Shown here one piece after another: positions 47,526-55,736 of a stretch of DNA of 64,000 bases. The DNA comes from Legionella maceachernii (GTDB lineage Bacteria; Pseudomonadota; Gammaproteobacteria; Legionellales; Legionellaceae), in contig NZ_FUXJ01000008.1 of assembly GCF_900167045.1 (NCBI RefSeq), positions 121,359 through 185,358 of the forward strand, read 5' to 3'. The notes beneath the pieces are model-generated. The model saw nothing but the letters and a program-made list of their open reading frames with translations. It was not told where the DNA came from and did no database searches. The position numbers and the translations under genes are program-made. Every line of letters begins with the position of its first letter. Position 1 is the stretch's first letter.

Positions 47526-48935
47526 TTAGGCTTTACTTAAACTGTCCTGTCTTTTCTTGCGTAAATAAAGTAAGAAGGCAGGGAAGATCATAATTAAAAT
47601 GCCACTACCAAAGACTAATCGAAAACGTGTTGCTCCTCCTATATCCATGCTGCTCTCTGGAGGAATAAAGCCAATAAATAACGTAATTGCACAACCTGCA
47701 AGCCCTAAAATGCAGGTTAAGTAGTAGCCAAAGCGGCCTCCAGGAATAACAAAAGGGCGAGGTAAATTGGCAAATTTACTTTTTAGCTTCCAGGCGGCAA
47801 TGAACATTAACACATACATGATGATATAAAGTTCAGTACTCAACGCAGTAAATAACCAGTAAATGGCATTAATGCTTGGAAAGAGTAAAAAACCGCTACA
47901 AAGGAGGGTGACAAGGATCGCTTGCAGGATCAAAATGCGTGAAGCAATGCCATGGTGATTTAAACGGTAAAGCCAATGAGGTAAAAACCCATTATCAGCA
48001 GCAAGTAATAAGCCTTTTGCCGGAGAAATAATCCAATTGATCATACTTCCTAGGCTGCCCAACAATAACAAAATAACAATCACTGGCATGAGTGCTGTGA
48101 GATGATAGGCTTGAAAGAAATTGGTAAAAGCGCGCATTACCCCGTCTACAAGGCTGATTTTTTCCTGTGGAAGAACAAAGGCAATGGCTAATGAACCAAA
48201 AATCATGGTTGTCAAAATAAGAATAACCGAAAGAAACATGGCCTTGGGAAAATTGCGCTGAGGATTGTGCACATTTCGAACATGCACTGCTGCTAATTCC
48301 ATCCCGAGAAAGGACGTCATGATCGCCGTCAGCGACACCCAAGACTGAGTGTCTTGCCAATGGGGTATTAGGCTATGAAAATGCAGATCAATGGCAATGG
48401 GATTCCCTTTAATTAACCAAATAAGCGCAAGAAGAATAATAAAACCCATAGGCAAAATCATTCCGACTATCGCACAGAAGCTTGCAAAGGTTGCTGAGGC
48501 GCGTAAACCAGCAAGTCCTAAGAAAGTGAGCGACCAAAAGACAATCAAGATAACACTAATGAGGTAGTATTTATTTTGAGCTAACGCGGGGTTAATAAGA
48601 TAAGCGAGTGTCCCTGCAATAAATGAAAGAATAGTCGGATACCATACCATCGTATTAATCCATTGCAGCCAAATGGTAAAAAAGGCAGGCGTTTCACCAA
48701 AAGCATGCTTAACCCAACTATACACTCCACCTTCCTCTTCTGACCAAGTCGAAGATAATTCAGCAGCGACTAATGCGACCGGAATGAGAAAAATAATGGC
48801 TGAAAAAATGAAGAAAAAAATCAATGACGAACCAAAGAGCGCGGTAGCTGGTAAATTGCGGATACTGTCGATCGCGCCAGTGATTAATAGCACTAATGCG
48901 AAGACTGAAATTTTTTCGGAAGACCAGGCTTTCAT
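47526..48935 (-). CDS. APC-family amino-acid antiporter (GadC/glutamate:GABA type)
   Basis: The protein is 469 residues from the ATG at 48935 (a longer in-frame start at 48959 adds 8 residues). About 12 membrane segments are predicted. IRNLPATALFGSSLIFFF in TM1, EEGGVYSWVKHAFGE between TM2 and TM3 and the internal MELAAVHVRNVHNPQRNFPKA loop are typical of the glutamate:GABA/basic amino-acid antiporter branch. It exchanges amino acids across the inner membrane, possibly for acid resistance or uptake in host cells. No decarboxylase gene is nearby. Confidence 0.85.
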   Translation of the reverse strand: MKAWSSEKISVFALVLLITGAIDSIRNLPATALFGSSLIFFFIFSAIIFLIPVALVAAELSSTWSEEEGGVYSWVKHAFGETPAFFTIWLQWINTMVWYPTILSFIAGTLAYLINPALAQNKYYLISVILIVFWSLTFLGLAGLRASATFASFCAIVGMILPMGFIILLALIWLIKGNPIAIDLHFHSLIPHWQDTQSWVSLTAIMTSFLGMELAAVHVRNVHNPQRNFPKAMFLSVILILTTMIFGSLAIAFVLPQEKISLVDGVMRAFTNFFQAYHLTALMPVIVILLLLGSLGSMINWIISPAKGLLLAADNGFLPHWLYRLNHHGIASRILILQAILVTLLCSGFLLFPSINAIYWLFTALSTELYIIMYVLMFIAAWKLKSKFANLPRPFVIPGGRFGYYLTCILGLAGCAITLFIGFIPPESSMDIGGATRFRLVFGSGILIMIFPAFLLYLRKKRQDSLSKA

Positions 48936-49028
48936 AATCGACAGTTCCCAAGAAGCCAAATTGGCAAAAAGATATGCATTATAAGGGAATGAGGGAAGTC
49001 ATGAAAAGCATTTTTTTACGGGTGTTGC

Positions 49029-49463
49029 CTAACTCCCATGCACCGTTATCACAATGCGACGTTGGGTCGCATGATTTCGATGTTCACACAAATAAAGTCC
49101 TTGCCATTGCCCAAGTGCCAGCTGTCCTTTGGTGATAGGTAGAGTAAGACTAACGCCCAGCAAGACATTCTTAATATGGGCTGGCATGTCATCTTCGCCT
49201 TCTAGTGTATGATGATAAAGGCGCTCATCATCAGGAATGGCTTTGTTGAAATAGGTTTCTAAATCGTGCGGAACATCAGCGCAGGTATTTTCGCTGATGG
49301 CAAGCGATGCCGAAGTGTGTTGCAAAAAAAGATGCGCTAAACCAGTTTGAATCATCGGCATTGTCGCCAAACTTTGTTGCACAGTAGGAGTAATGAGATG
49401 AAAGCCTCGTGACATTTGGGGTAAAACACAGGTGGTTTGCCAGTAAATGGGTGCTTTATCCAT
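49029..49463 (-). CDS. YjbQ/UPF0047 family protein
   Basis: The protein is 144 residues if started at the ATG at 49463 (MDKAPIYW), with GGATGG upstream; a GTG/ATG start further up would overlap the bolA-family gene more. The family signature GLAHLFLQHTSASLAISEN and NVLLGVSLTLPITKGQLALGQWQGLYLCEH is complete. YjbQ proteins are small trimeric enzymes with weak thiamine-phosphate synthase activity. It is downstream of the BolA-like gene and overlaps its end. Confidence 0.88.
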   Translation of the reverse strand: MDKAPIYWQTTCVLPQMSRGFHLITPTVQQSLATMPMIQTGLAHLFLQHTSASLAISENTCADVPHDLETYFNKAIPDDERLYHHTLEGEDDMPAHIKNVLLGVSLTLPITKGQLALGQWQGLYLCEHRNHATQRRIVITVHGS

Positions 49464-49770
49464 GACGGTAACCATCCCGACAAGCAGGCGAGCGGGGGAT
49501 ACCCCCACTTGCTTGCCATTCTTCAGGGGTGTACAAATGCAAGCTTAAAGCATGTAATCCTGTATTGAATTCTTCTGCCAGTAAATTATTCATTAAGCGA
49601 TGGCGTGCAATCTTTGCCAGGCCAGTAAATTTTTCAGCAACCACAGATACTTTGAAATGGGTTTCTGCGCCATCGGGAACATGGTGGCTTTTAGACTCAT
49701 CCACAACGTCTAAAAAAATCGGAGTTAATTGGTGAATAATAAGCTGACTGATTCGTTCTTTTCTGGTCAT
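49456..49770 (-). CDS. BolA family protein
   Basis: The protein is 104 residues. KSHHVPDGAETHFKVSVVAEKFTGLAKIARHRLMNNLLAEE is the BolA/IbaG fold signature, with the conserved FxGxxxxxRHRxV/L pattern. BolA proteins pair with monothiol glutaredoxins in iron-sulfur and stress biology. The final 20 residues (SGGIPRSPACRDGYRHG) run past the family core. The gene overlaps yjbQ by 8 bp. Confidence 0.85.
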   Translation of the reverse strand: MTRKERISQLIIHQLTPIFLDVVDESKSHHVPDGAETHFKVSVVAEKFTGLAKIARHRLMNNLLAEEFNTGLHALSLHLYTPEEWQASGGIPRSPACRDGYRHG

Positions 49771-49959
49771 AACGCGATAACAGGCTAGTTTAAGTTTTTA
49801 AATTATACCCATTGCGAAACGCATTGTCATATTTTAGTCTATTTGTTCAGGTTCTTAAGTCATTCCGCCAGAATTAATTTGATTTGAAGCAATATTCCTT
49901 TATCGCTAAGGGGTAACTTTATGGCATACTTCCTCTCTTCTTAATCTCAGGAGATGAGT

Positions 49960-50370
49960 ATGAAACAAAAGGGATTAACGCTTATTGAGTTAATGATTGT
50001 GATTGCCATCCTAGGCATTCTTATTTCAATCGCGATTCCTGCCTATCAAGATTACACCGTTAGAGCTCGCGTCGCGGAAGGATTAAACATGGCTCAGACT
50101 GCAAAACTCGCCGTCGCTGAAGCCACAATGGCGAATCATGCTCTACCGGCCTCTCAGGAAGGCACACACTACACAAGCCCTGCACCTACTGAAAATGTCC
50201 AGTCCATTGTCATTGGAGCCAAAGGCGAAATTACCATTACTTATACGGAGCGTGCAGGTAACGGAACTTTAGTATTAGATCCTACGCTACAAGCCAATGG
50301 TGATTTAACATGGACATGCAATAAAGGGACATTAAAAAGACAATATCGACCCGCAACGTGTCGAGATTGA
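49960..50370 (+). CDS. Type IV major pilin-like protein
   Basis: The protein is 136 residues from the ATG at 49960, with CAGGAG 7 bp upstream. It has a type III prepilin leader MKQKG followed by LTLIELMIVIAILGILISIAIPAYQDY, cleaved after Gly5 by the prepilin peptidase PilD, with the essential Glu at mature position 5. The C-terminal domain holds a disulfide-forming pair Cys120 and Cys134. It is likely PilE/PilA of a type IV pilus. It is a single gene; the upstream area contains only a poor sigma54-like match. Confidence 0.9.
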   Translation: MKQKGLTLIELMIVIAILGILISIAIPAYQDYTVRARVAEGLNMAQTAKLAVAEATMANHALPASQEGTHYTSPAPTENVQSIVIGAKGEITITYTERAGNGTLVLDPTLQANGDLTWTCNKGTLKRQYRPATCRD

Positions 50371-50433
50371 TCCATACTTCCGAAATGTCATCCTTCACTT
50401 TATGGTTACTAGTAATCCTATTTGTTTATTTAA

Positions 50434-50462
50434 TTGACCATGAACAGGATAGACTCTATAAT
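50434..50462 (+). promoter_or_regulatory. Sigma70 promoter of the 388-residue unknown
   Basis: TTGACC (50434-50439) and TATAAT (50457-50462) with an exact 17-bp spacer. The gene starts at 50494 after AAGGTAGAG. Confidence 0.65.
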
Positions 50463-50493
50463 TTCGCCACGGTTAATAAGGTAGAGTTGAACG

Positions 50494-51660
50494 ATGAAAA
50501 CTGCTTTTTTTGTCAGTAGTGTTGGAGATACTAGTTTAGCATTAGCAACTATTGAGTTATTGGAAAAACAAGAGAGTGGAAATGAAAGCTTAATTATTGC
50601 GCTAACCAAGACAGCAAAAAACCACATTGAAAAATTTCAGTCCCCTTCTCTCATTGAGAAAAAAAGCCTGTTTCAACTCTTGAAAATGGATGATTTTCCT
50701 GCAGGGGCATGTTCCGAAGAGCAAATTCAAGCCATTACTGAGTACGTAAGAAAAGAGCATCAGATTGATCATGCTTTTTTAGGTGTGCCGTCAGTGGATA
50801 ATGAACTTCCTTTTCAAATCGCTCAGGCATTGGATGATATCCCTGTGCTTATTGCTGATGAGTTTATGTTTAAACCAGAGCCACATTCTTTATGGAAATA
50901 TTTACCTGCATTGAAACAAAAACCCAATGTTCAATGGGGAGTGCCACTGGATACCGCAATTGAAGATTTTGGGCCTGAGGCAAAAGTGTTTGTTACTGGG
51001 CATTTAAGTATCGATAGCGCGCTTTCAGCCAAACCTCCTGCACCTGAAACGATAAAGAAGACGAGGGAACAATTAGGCATAGCTCCCGAGCAATTATTCG
51101 CCTTTGCAAGTAGTTCAACTCAGCCTGTAAAAACCTGTGATGCCCCTTTTTTAAAATGCGTGTTAGAAGAACTCCCTAAGCATCCCACGGTGCAACTGCG
51201 TCTTGGGTTACATCCAGGAATAGAAGATTTGGATGAGTATTTGCAACATATCTTACTTATTTGCAAAGCATACCCTGAAGCAGAAAAACAATTTAAAATT
51301 ATTTTACCTGTCGCATTTACCGCGAAGCTTAAACAACCTCAATTAACCATTGATAATCCTCTGTATGAAAAACTATTCCTGCGCGTTGAAGTGAGCGGGG
51401 TGGAGGCTGCGGCTGCTGCGGATGGTGCATCCCAAGCGGTACCGGGTGCGCTAACGAATAAAGCAGCAATGGAGGGTAAAGCTGCCTTTTGTCCTTCAGG
51501 AAAACCCTATTTACCGCAAACGCGTTTTGCAGAAAACTTAGCGAGCTTTTTTGCCTTGAAACGGCAAGACCCTCTAACACGAAAAGACTTAAATCTTAGT
51601 GAAAAAAGTGCCGCTGAAATTTATACTGATATGATTTGTACGCCTCAAAAGATAAGTTAG
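50494..51660 (+). CDS. Unknown protein, possible GT-B-like fold
   Basis: The protein is 388 residues without signal peptide or membrane span. The N-terminal part begins with a Rossmann-like SSVGDTSLALATIELLEK, and the second half has a helix-strand pattern typical of GT-B glycosyltransferases and epimerases (TREQLGIAPEQLFAFASSSTQP, VQLRLGLHPGIEDLDEYL). I see no full family motif, so activity is unassigned. Residues about 300-330 are Ala/Glu-rich. It has a good promoter and is followed after 7 bp by acylphosphatase. Confidence 0.55.
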   Translation: MKTAFFVSSVGDTSLALATIELLEKQESGNESLIIALTKTAKNHIEKFQSPSLIEKKSLFQLLKMDDFPAGACSEEQIQAITEYVRKEHQIDHAFLGVPSVDNELPFQIAQALDDIPVLIADEFMFKPEPHSLWKYLPALKQKPNVQWGVPLDTAIEDFGPEAKVFVTGHLSIDSALSAKPPAPETIKKTREQLGIAPEQLFAFASSSTQPVKTCDAPFLKCVLEELPKHPTVQLRLGLHPGIEDLDEYLQHILLICKAYPEAEKQFKIILPVAFTAKLKQPQLTIDNPLYEKLFLRVEVSGVEAAAAADGASQAVPGALTNKAAMEGKAAFCPSGKPYLPQTRFAENLASFFALKRQDPLTRKDLNLSEKSAAEIYTDMICTPQKIS

Positions 51661-51667
51661 GGATCTC

Positions 51668-51943
51668 ATGGCTCAACAATTATGCATGCGGTGTTACCTT
51701 TCGGGCAAAGTGCAAGGAGTATGGTTTAGGGCTTCTGCCAAGGAACAAGCTCAGCATCTTGGGATTAGCGGATGGGCACGTAATCTCGCTGATGGACGAG
51801 TAGAGGTGTTTGCTTGCGGCGAGGAAAACCAACTGCAACACTTTTACGATTGGCTAAAACAAGGACCCCCGCATGCTCAAGTCACGGAATACACTCGCGA
51901 AGATTTACCTTGGAAAGACTATCAGGGCTTCGATACGTTTTAA
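51668..51943 (+). CDS. acyP: Acylphosphatase
   Basis: The protein is 91 residues. The phosphate-binding loop GKVQGVWFR places the catalytic Arg21, and GWARNLADGRVEV supplies Asn39. It hydrolyses acyl phosphates in the cytoplasm. It is preceded 7 bp upstream by the 388-residue unknown, so co-transcription is likely. Confidence 0.93.
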   Translation: MAQQLCMRCYLSGKVQGVWFRASAKEQAQHLGISGWARNLADGRVEVFACGEENQLQHFYDWLKQGPPHAQVTEYTREDLPWKDYQGFDTF

Positions 51944-52113
51944 GTTCTAGGACTACGCAGGTTTGGACAAATCCACTCCGGCCCCTCTGTCCTGCCTTTT
52001 GCACATCCATTGAAAACAGGATAATCTAGTTATGAGTTTCTGTGATTTACAGCTGATACATTAGCTCATCGGATTTTTTGGGATGACCTTCATAACGTTA
52101 AAGGATTAAGACT

Positions 52114-52266
52114 ATGCGACTTACTAATAATATTGGATTTATTCTTCTAGCCATTTTTCTAATCTTGGTTGCATTACCTATACTTGTTCCAAGTATTCCT
52201 ATTCCTCCTGCTGTTACCGCAATAATTGCTTTGATTTCTGCTGTTTTTATTTTGATAGGTAGGTAG
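52114..52266 (+). CDS. Small membrane protein (50 residues)
   Basis: This short ORF reads MRLTNNIGFILLAIFLILVA and continues with two hydrophobic helices (about 8-25 and 33-49) separated by a proline-rich turn PILVPSIPIPP. An AAGGA ribosome-binding site lies 7 bp before the ATG, and a terminator-like inverted repeat follows the stop. Function is unknown. Length and composition are like small stress or membrane-associated proteins. Confidence 0.6.
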   Translation: MRLTNNIGFILLAIFLILVALPILVPSIPIPPAVTAIIALISAVFILIGR

Positions 52267-52286
52267 CTTCAGCGACTAAATATACC

Positions 52287-52349
52287 AACACGACGAACCT
52301 GGATGACAGTGTGAGCTGCATCCGGGAAGTTCTGAGGTCGTGTTATTTT
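52287..52349 (+). terminator. Terminator-like structure after the small membrane protein
   Basis: AACACGAC (52287-52294) and GTCGTGTT (52337-52344) form an 8-bp stem around 42 bases that hold a weaker inner GGAT/ATCC pair. ATTTTT follows, consistent with intrinsic termination. Confidence 0.6.
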
Positions 52350-52354
52350 TGACT

Positions 52355-52738
52355 CTAAGGGTGTACTCTCGGCCTGATTCGATTTTTAGTCGATTGCTTG
52401 TTCACTTCCATTTTTGCCAGTGCTGGGCTAGGAAAAGGAATCCTTGACGCCTGAGGTGCGGGCGTCCCAAACTCCACATGATGGTTCGTTCTTAAGAGAA
52501 ACCGTTTTTTGGCTTTACGTTTTCGTAGAGTGTATTTCAATTTAATGGAAAAACGTCTTTGTTTAACTGCCTTTGCAGAGGTGGTAAGCAAAGAAAGGCC
52601 TTGCTGCAAATAAGCAAGTTGTATTTTTTTTAAATTATTGCTTTTTAAATTGGTGGTTAAAAGATTTAAATAGTTTAAAAGTTGCTGCTCCTCAAGGGCT
52701 ATTTTTTTCTTAAAAAAACCTATCTTGCTTAAATACAT
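52355..52738 (-). CDS. Small strongly basic protein of unknown function
   Basis: The protein is 127 residues with a near-perfect AGGAGG ribosome-binding site 5 bp before the ATG, so it is almost certainly translated. It is highly basic (KQRRFSIKLKYTLRKRKAKKRF at about 60-81), with a helical N-terminal region that may form a coiled coil (1-55) and a proline-rich tail (90-127). Such charge could mean nucleic-acid or membrane binding. No family is recognised. It stands between two accessory genes. Confidence 0.6.
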   Translation of the reverse strand: MYLSKIGFFKKKIALEEQQLLNYLNLLTTNLKSNNLKKIQLAYLQQGLSLLTTSAKAVKQRRFSIKLKYTLRKRKAKKRFLLRTNHHVEFGTPAPQASRIPFPSPALAKMEVNKQSTKNRIRPRVHP

Positions 52739-52851
52739 AATAACCTCCTTGTTTTTAGGAATATAAGCAATGGGTCTTCCATGGGTATAATTAGAAGCTA
52801 GTCGACAAATTTTTACCTGTCAAACCGAGGATTATTCAAGAGGGGCTGTAA

Positions 52852-52884
52852 AAGTGGACAAATTAGTATATAATTTGTCCACTT
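52852..52884 (+). promoter_or_regulatory. Operator-like dyad overlapping the -10 of the C58-like gene
   Basis: AAGTGGACAAATTA (52852-52865) and TAATTTGTCCACTT (52871-52884) are perfect 14-bp arms separated by GTATA, enclosing a perfect TATAAT at 52869-52874. Outer arms CCTGTCAA (52816-52823) and TTGACAGG (52883-52890) add a second dyad level. The start is at 52908 after AGGAAG. The layout suggests a repressor-controlled promoter. Confidence 0.65.
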
Positions 52885-52907
52885 GACAGGAAGAAGTGAG
52901 TTTGTGA

Positions 52908-53630
52908 ATGTTCAAAAGATTTTCAGCGTGGTATGAATCTCTTTCCTCGCAGTCCAACGAGCCTAAGCCAACTTCGTCTTATAGCTCACAAGGCGAAATG
53001 CTTAAGTCCCTCGGTAAAGAGGAGGAAGCGGGTCTTTGTAATCCGCTTACCAATATTTATGCAAAACAACAAATCGCTGGTTTTGATCCTGAAAATAATC
53101 TAGCTTCTGAAAACAATATTGAAGTTTATCTCAAAGCAGTGGAAGAAGAAGATCACCAGCATAAGCTACGAGAGGAAGGGAAAGATGGCAGACACTCTGC
53201 TTTTGTCGATACTCAAACGCCTTATGAAGTTAAGAAATTTCCCGCTGAAAATGACATTGATCTAGAGCAAATATTGCCCACACCTGGGCATGCAATCATC
53301 ACCTACCCCGTAGAAGGGAAAGAAGGAGAAGATGATTATCATCAAGTCTATTTAGGTAGAAAACCCATCTCTGAAAAGGGACCCTCTGAATGCATTTTTT
53401 TTGATCCATCAAAAAAAGGAGGAGGTGTTGAAAAAGGGAACTGCGATACATTATTAAAAGCACTTTTGAACGAGGTATCCAGTCATTCTGACTCGAAGCG
53501 CCCCTCCAAAAATGTCACGGTAGCAACGACTGCTTCTTCGAGCTTCTTTTATCACAAAACAAATGAAACCCTGAGTGCTGGAAAGCCAACGAAACAGCCT
53601 GACACACAGTCTAATTTCGTACACCGTTAG
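52908..53630 (+). CDS. YopT/C58-like putative cysteine protease (candidate effector)
   Basis: The protein is 240 residues with no signal peptide. Three segments fit the catalytic triad of the C58 (YopT/AvrPphB) papain-fold family in the correct order: G-L-C44-N-P-L-T, P-G-H128-A-I-I-T-Y and C-I-F-F-D166-P-S-K-K. The FFDP segment is the best match. The His-Asp gap (38 residues) is longer than in YopT because of an acidic insertion (EGKEGEDD). C58 proteases cleave host proteins such as Rho GTPases. Polar, disordered tails flank the core. An effector role is inferred and the triad is unproven. Confidence 0.5.
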   Translation: MFKRFSAWYESLSSQSNEPKPTSSYSSQGEMLKSLGKEEEAGLCNPLTNIYAKQQIAGFDPENNLASENNIEVYLKAVEEEDHQHKLREEGKDGRHSAFVDTQTPYEVKKFPAENDIDLEQILPTPGHAIITYPVEGKEGEDDYHQVYLGRKPISEKGPSECIFFDPSKKGGGVEKGNCDTLLKALLNEVSSHSDSKRPSKNVTVATTASSSFFYHKTNETLSAGKPTKQPDTQSNFVHR

Positions 53631-53764
53631 TAAAAAGCGTAAGCGTGGTTCTGAGTTCTTAATTGAGACGAGTCCTGTGTTTGCGTGATTGATAACGCAA
53701 ATCCCGTTTTAATTGCATGCAAATAAAACGGGATATTCGAATAGAGATTTAATTAGGGTCAGTC

Positions 53765-53803
53765 GACATTCACCTGCCGGCTACGTGCCGTAGGTGAAAT
53801 GTC
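53765..53803. repeat. Dispersed palindromic repeat, copy C
   Basis: GACATTCACCT (53765-53775) and AGGTGAAATGTC (53792-53803) close a hairpin around GCCGGCTACGTGCCGT, between two convergent genes. The left half recurs in copy D at 63696. Confidence 0.6.
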
Positions 53804-53811
53804 ACCAGACC

Positions 53812-54363
53812 TTAATCAGTATTTCCGCTTTTTGTTCCGAATTTGGGAACAAATTCTTCTGAAGGCAATGATTGGTTCATCGCTGATTCAGCAAAACCTT
53901 TAGCCGTATGAATAAAAAACCCTGCTAAATTTTCATTGCGAAAAGACTGATATTCCGGATCCTTATAAGCATTGTAGAATGCTTCGGCATTTCTTTTCTC
54001 TTGCAAATACGATAAAGCATGTGGTCTATAGGGAGACAAGTTTTCTGAATCATTTTCAATGGCTTGTTCAAGGAGCGCTTTTTTAGCTTTAGGATGCAGT
54101 GGAACTTTTGCCGCATCATGGCCATTATTCACGGAAGACACTGAAACATGATGTGAATCATCATCTAGTTTTTTGAGTTTAGTGTCTAATTCTTCCCGGT
54201 GAGGACAATGGTAACCTGGGTATTCTTCACCAGTGTGTTTTTTTCGCTGCCATTCGCCTTGTGCTTGGGTAAAATTTGCCAAGATAGCTTTAGTCACACC
54301 AAAAAAAGTCACGTCTCCTGTATTTTTCTTCTCTTCCACAGGCTTTACTTCATGCGTTTTCAT
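53812..54363 (-). CDS. Unknown soluble protein with PmrA-like box
   Basis: The protein is 183 residues, polar, without signal peptide or membrane span. It has a short basic segment (EWQRKKHTGEEY, about 37-48), a His/Cys cluster (GYHCPHREE) and a helical C-terminal half. A glutamate-containing end (LPSEEFVPKFG) is mildly like effector secretion signals. I do not recognise a family. The promoter area contains the best PmrA-like repeat of the window, the strongest reason to suspect a Dot/Icm substrate. Confidence 0.5.
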   Translation of the reverse strand: MKTHEVKPVEEKKNTGDVTFFGVTKAILANFTQAQGEWQRKKHTGEEYPGYHCPHREELDTKLKKLDDDSHHVSVSSVNNGHDAAKVPLHPKAKKALLEQAIENDSENLSPYRPHALSYLQEKRNAEAFYNAYKDPEYQSFRNENLAGFFIHTAKGFAESAMNQSLPSEEFVPKFGTKSGNTD

Positions 54364-54398
54364 ATGATCTCATCCACAACAAAGTTACTATTTTTAGC

Positions 54399-54430
54399 AT
54401 AATAAGATCAAAAAATTAACAAAATATTAA
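54399..54430 (-). promoter_or_regulatory. PmrA-box-like repeat (best match) upstream of the 183-residue gene
   Basis: On the minus strand TTAATatTttgTTAATttT spans 54430-54412 in near-consensus form: TTAAT starts at 54430 and again 11 bp on at 54419. TATTAT (54404-54399) follows 15 bp from the second half-site as a -10. The gene starts at 54363. Confidence 0.6.
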
Positions 54431-54635
54431 TTTACAAATTCTTTACTAATTTGTTACTTTTAGGTCATTAATCGATTAAGAGTGAAATTTTTGTTCTCGA
54501 ATTTAAGCGATTTACATTCTCCTTTTGAAAGCCAGTACGGTTTAAGTATATGGAGATAGATCGCATTTATGCTGGATATCCATGAAAACCTTGTGATAGT
54601 CTTGGGTGAAATCGATTGAAAGAGGAATTTTTCTT

Positions 54636-54824
54636 ATGAAAACAAGGATATCCACAATTATTGCTCTGTTTGTTCTGGTAGTTACCACTTGTTTATTGAA
54701 TGCATGCCAAACACAGTCAGGGGATTCTTCCACTTACATTCATAAAGGAGAAGGTTACGGTGGCGCTGCCGGCGGAGCTGGGGGTCATGGAGGTGGTGGC
54801 GCTGGTGGAAGTGGTGGAAGATAA
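54636..54824 (+). CDS. Glycine-rich lipoprotein
   Basis: The protein is 62 residues from the ATG at 54636 with AGAGGAA upstream; a longer frame adds ten residues and lacks this spacing. The lipobox LLNAC directs lipid attachment to the Cys near residue 24. The mature tail consists mostly of Gly with Ala, Ser and His (GYGGAAGGAGGHGGGGAGGS). It resembles small glycine-rich surface lipoproteins whose role is unknown. Confidence 0.65.
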   Translation: MKTRISTIIALFVLVVTTCLLNACQTQSGDSSTYIHKGEGYGGAAGGAGGHGGGGAGGSGGR

Positions 54825-54959
54825 TCAGGTGCTACCATGAGTCATTCCTATAGACATTAGCTATCCTTGCCAAAAAAGGTATCATTCCCGCGAATGCTCA
54901 ATTGGTTTTATCCGTCAGTAAATTTATGTAGAATCGGCTAAACAATAAAGAGGAAATGG

Positions 54960-55652
54960 GTGAATATGGGAGCTCGACGTCATTATAAAATAGGCAAGCT
55001 GATTTTATATGTAGGTTTTCTGTTATCAACACTATCTGTAACTGGATGTATTGACCTCGCTGCGACTCAAAGTCTTTCTAAAGACAAAAATTATGTCTTC
55101 AAAAGCAATGCGCGCGTTTTTGTAATGCGCGGAGGTTTGGGAGGTGTCTTTAGTACGGGGATGAATCAATTACAAAATACTTTAGAAAGAAAATACCGAA
55201 TCCGAGCGGAGAGTACTGTTTGGTATAAAGTCGATCAATTAAGCAAGTATATTATTAAAAATTATGGGACTAAAGAGTTACCAGGACCGATCATTCTGGC
55301 AGGCCATTCTCTAGGGGCAAATGAGCAAATTAAGGTGGCTAAAAACCTTGCTAAGGCAAATATTCCAGTGGATCTACTGATTACCATTGATGCTGTTTCC
55401 CCTTTAGAAGTACCGCCCAATGTGAAGCATGTGCTGAACATCTACAAGCCCTCTTTTGTACCTATGTTCAGTGGATTGCGAGTAAAAGCGATGGATCCAA
55501 CGCGTACAAAAATTGAAAATATTAATGTAACCACGCTGAAAAAAGTGGCAGTGAATCATTTCACTATCGATAAAGATGAAGAAATACAGAATCTAATGAT
55601 CAATCGTTCGTTGGCTGCTATAAGCGATGCAGATAAAAAAACCACTTCATGA
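54960..55652 (+). CDS. Lipoprotein alpha/beta hydrolase
   Basis: The protein is 230 residues from a GTG start with AGAGG upstream (an ATG at 54966 is also possible). The signal peptide ends with lipobox SVTGC (Cys30). The nucleophile elbow is G115-H-S117-L-G-A, an Asp lies in ITIDAVSP (Asp144) and a His in VNHFTID (His200), giving a Ser-Asp-His set as in thioesterases and lipases. It probably acts at the periplasmic face of a membrane; the substrate is unknown. The gene is 85 bp upstream of the monooxygenase on the same strand. Confidence 0.75.
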   Translation: MNMGARRHYKIGKLILYVGFLLSTLSVTGCIDLAATQSLSKDKNYVFKSNARVFVMRGGLGGVFSTGMNQLQNTLERKYRIRAESTVWYKVDQLSKYIIKNYGTKELPGPIILAGHSLGANEQIKVAKNLAKANIPVDLLITIDAVSPLEVPPNVKHVLNIYKPSFVPMFSGLRVKAMDPTRTKIENINVTTLKKVAVNHFTIDKDEEIQNLMINRSLAAISDADKKTTS

Positions 55653-55736
55653 TGAAGTAATGAGTGGTGATAAAAAAGAAAGCAGTGTCTGTGTAAATCT
55701 AAACTTAGCCTAGGCTTTTGTAAAAGTGTATTTATT

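Noticed and set aside
49922..49938. Sigma54 promoter before the pilin gene
   Set aside because: TGGCAT matches the -24 element but the -12 position lacks GC, so support is insufficient.
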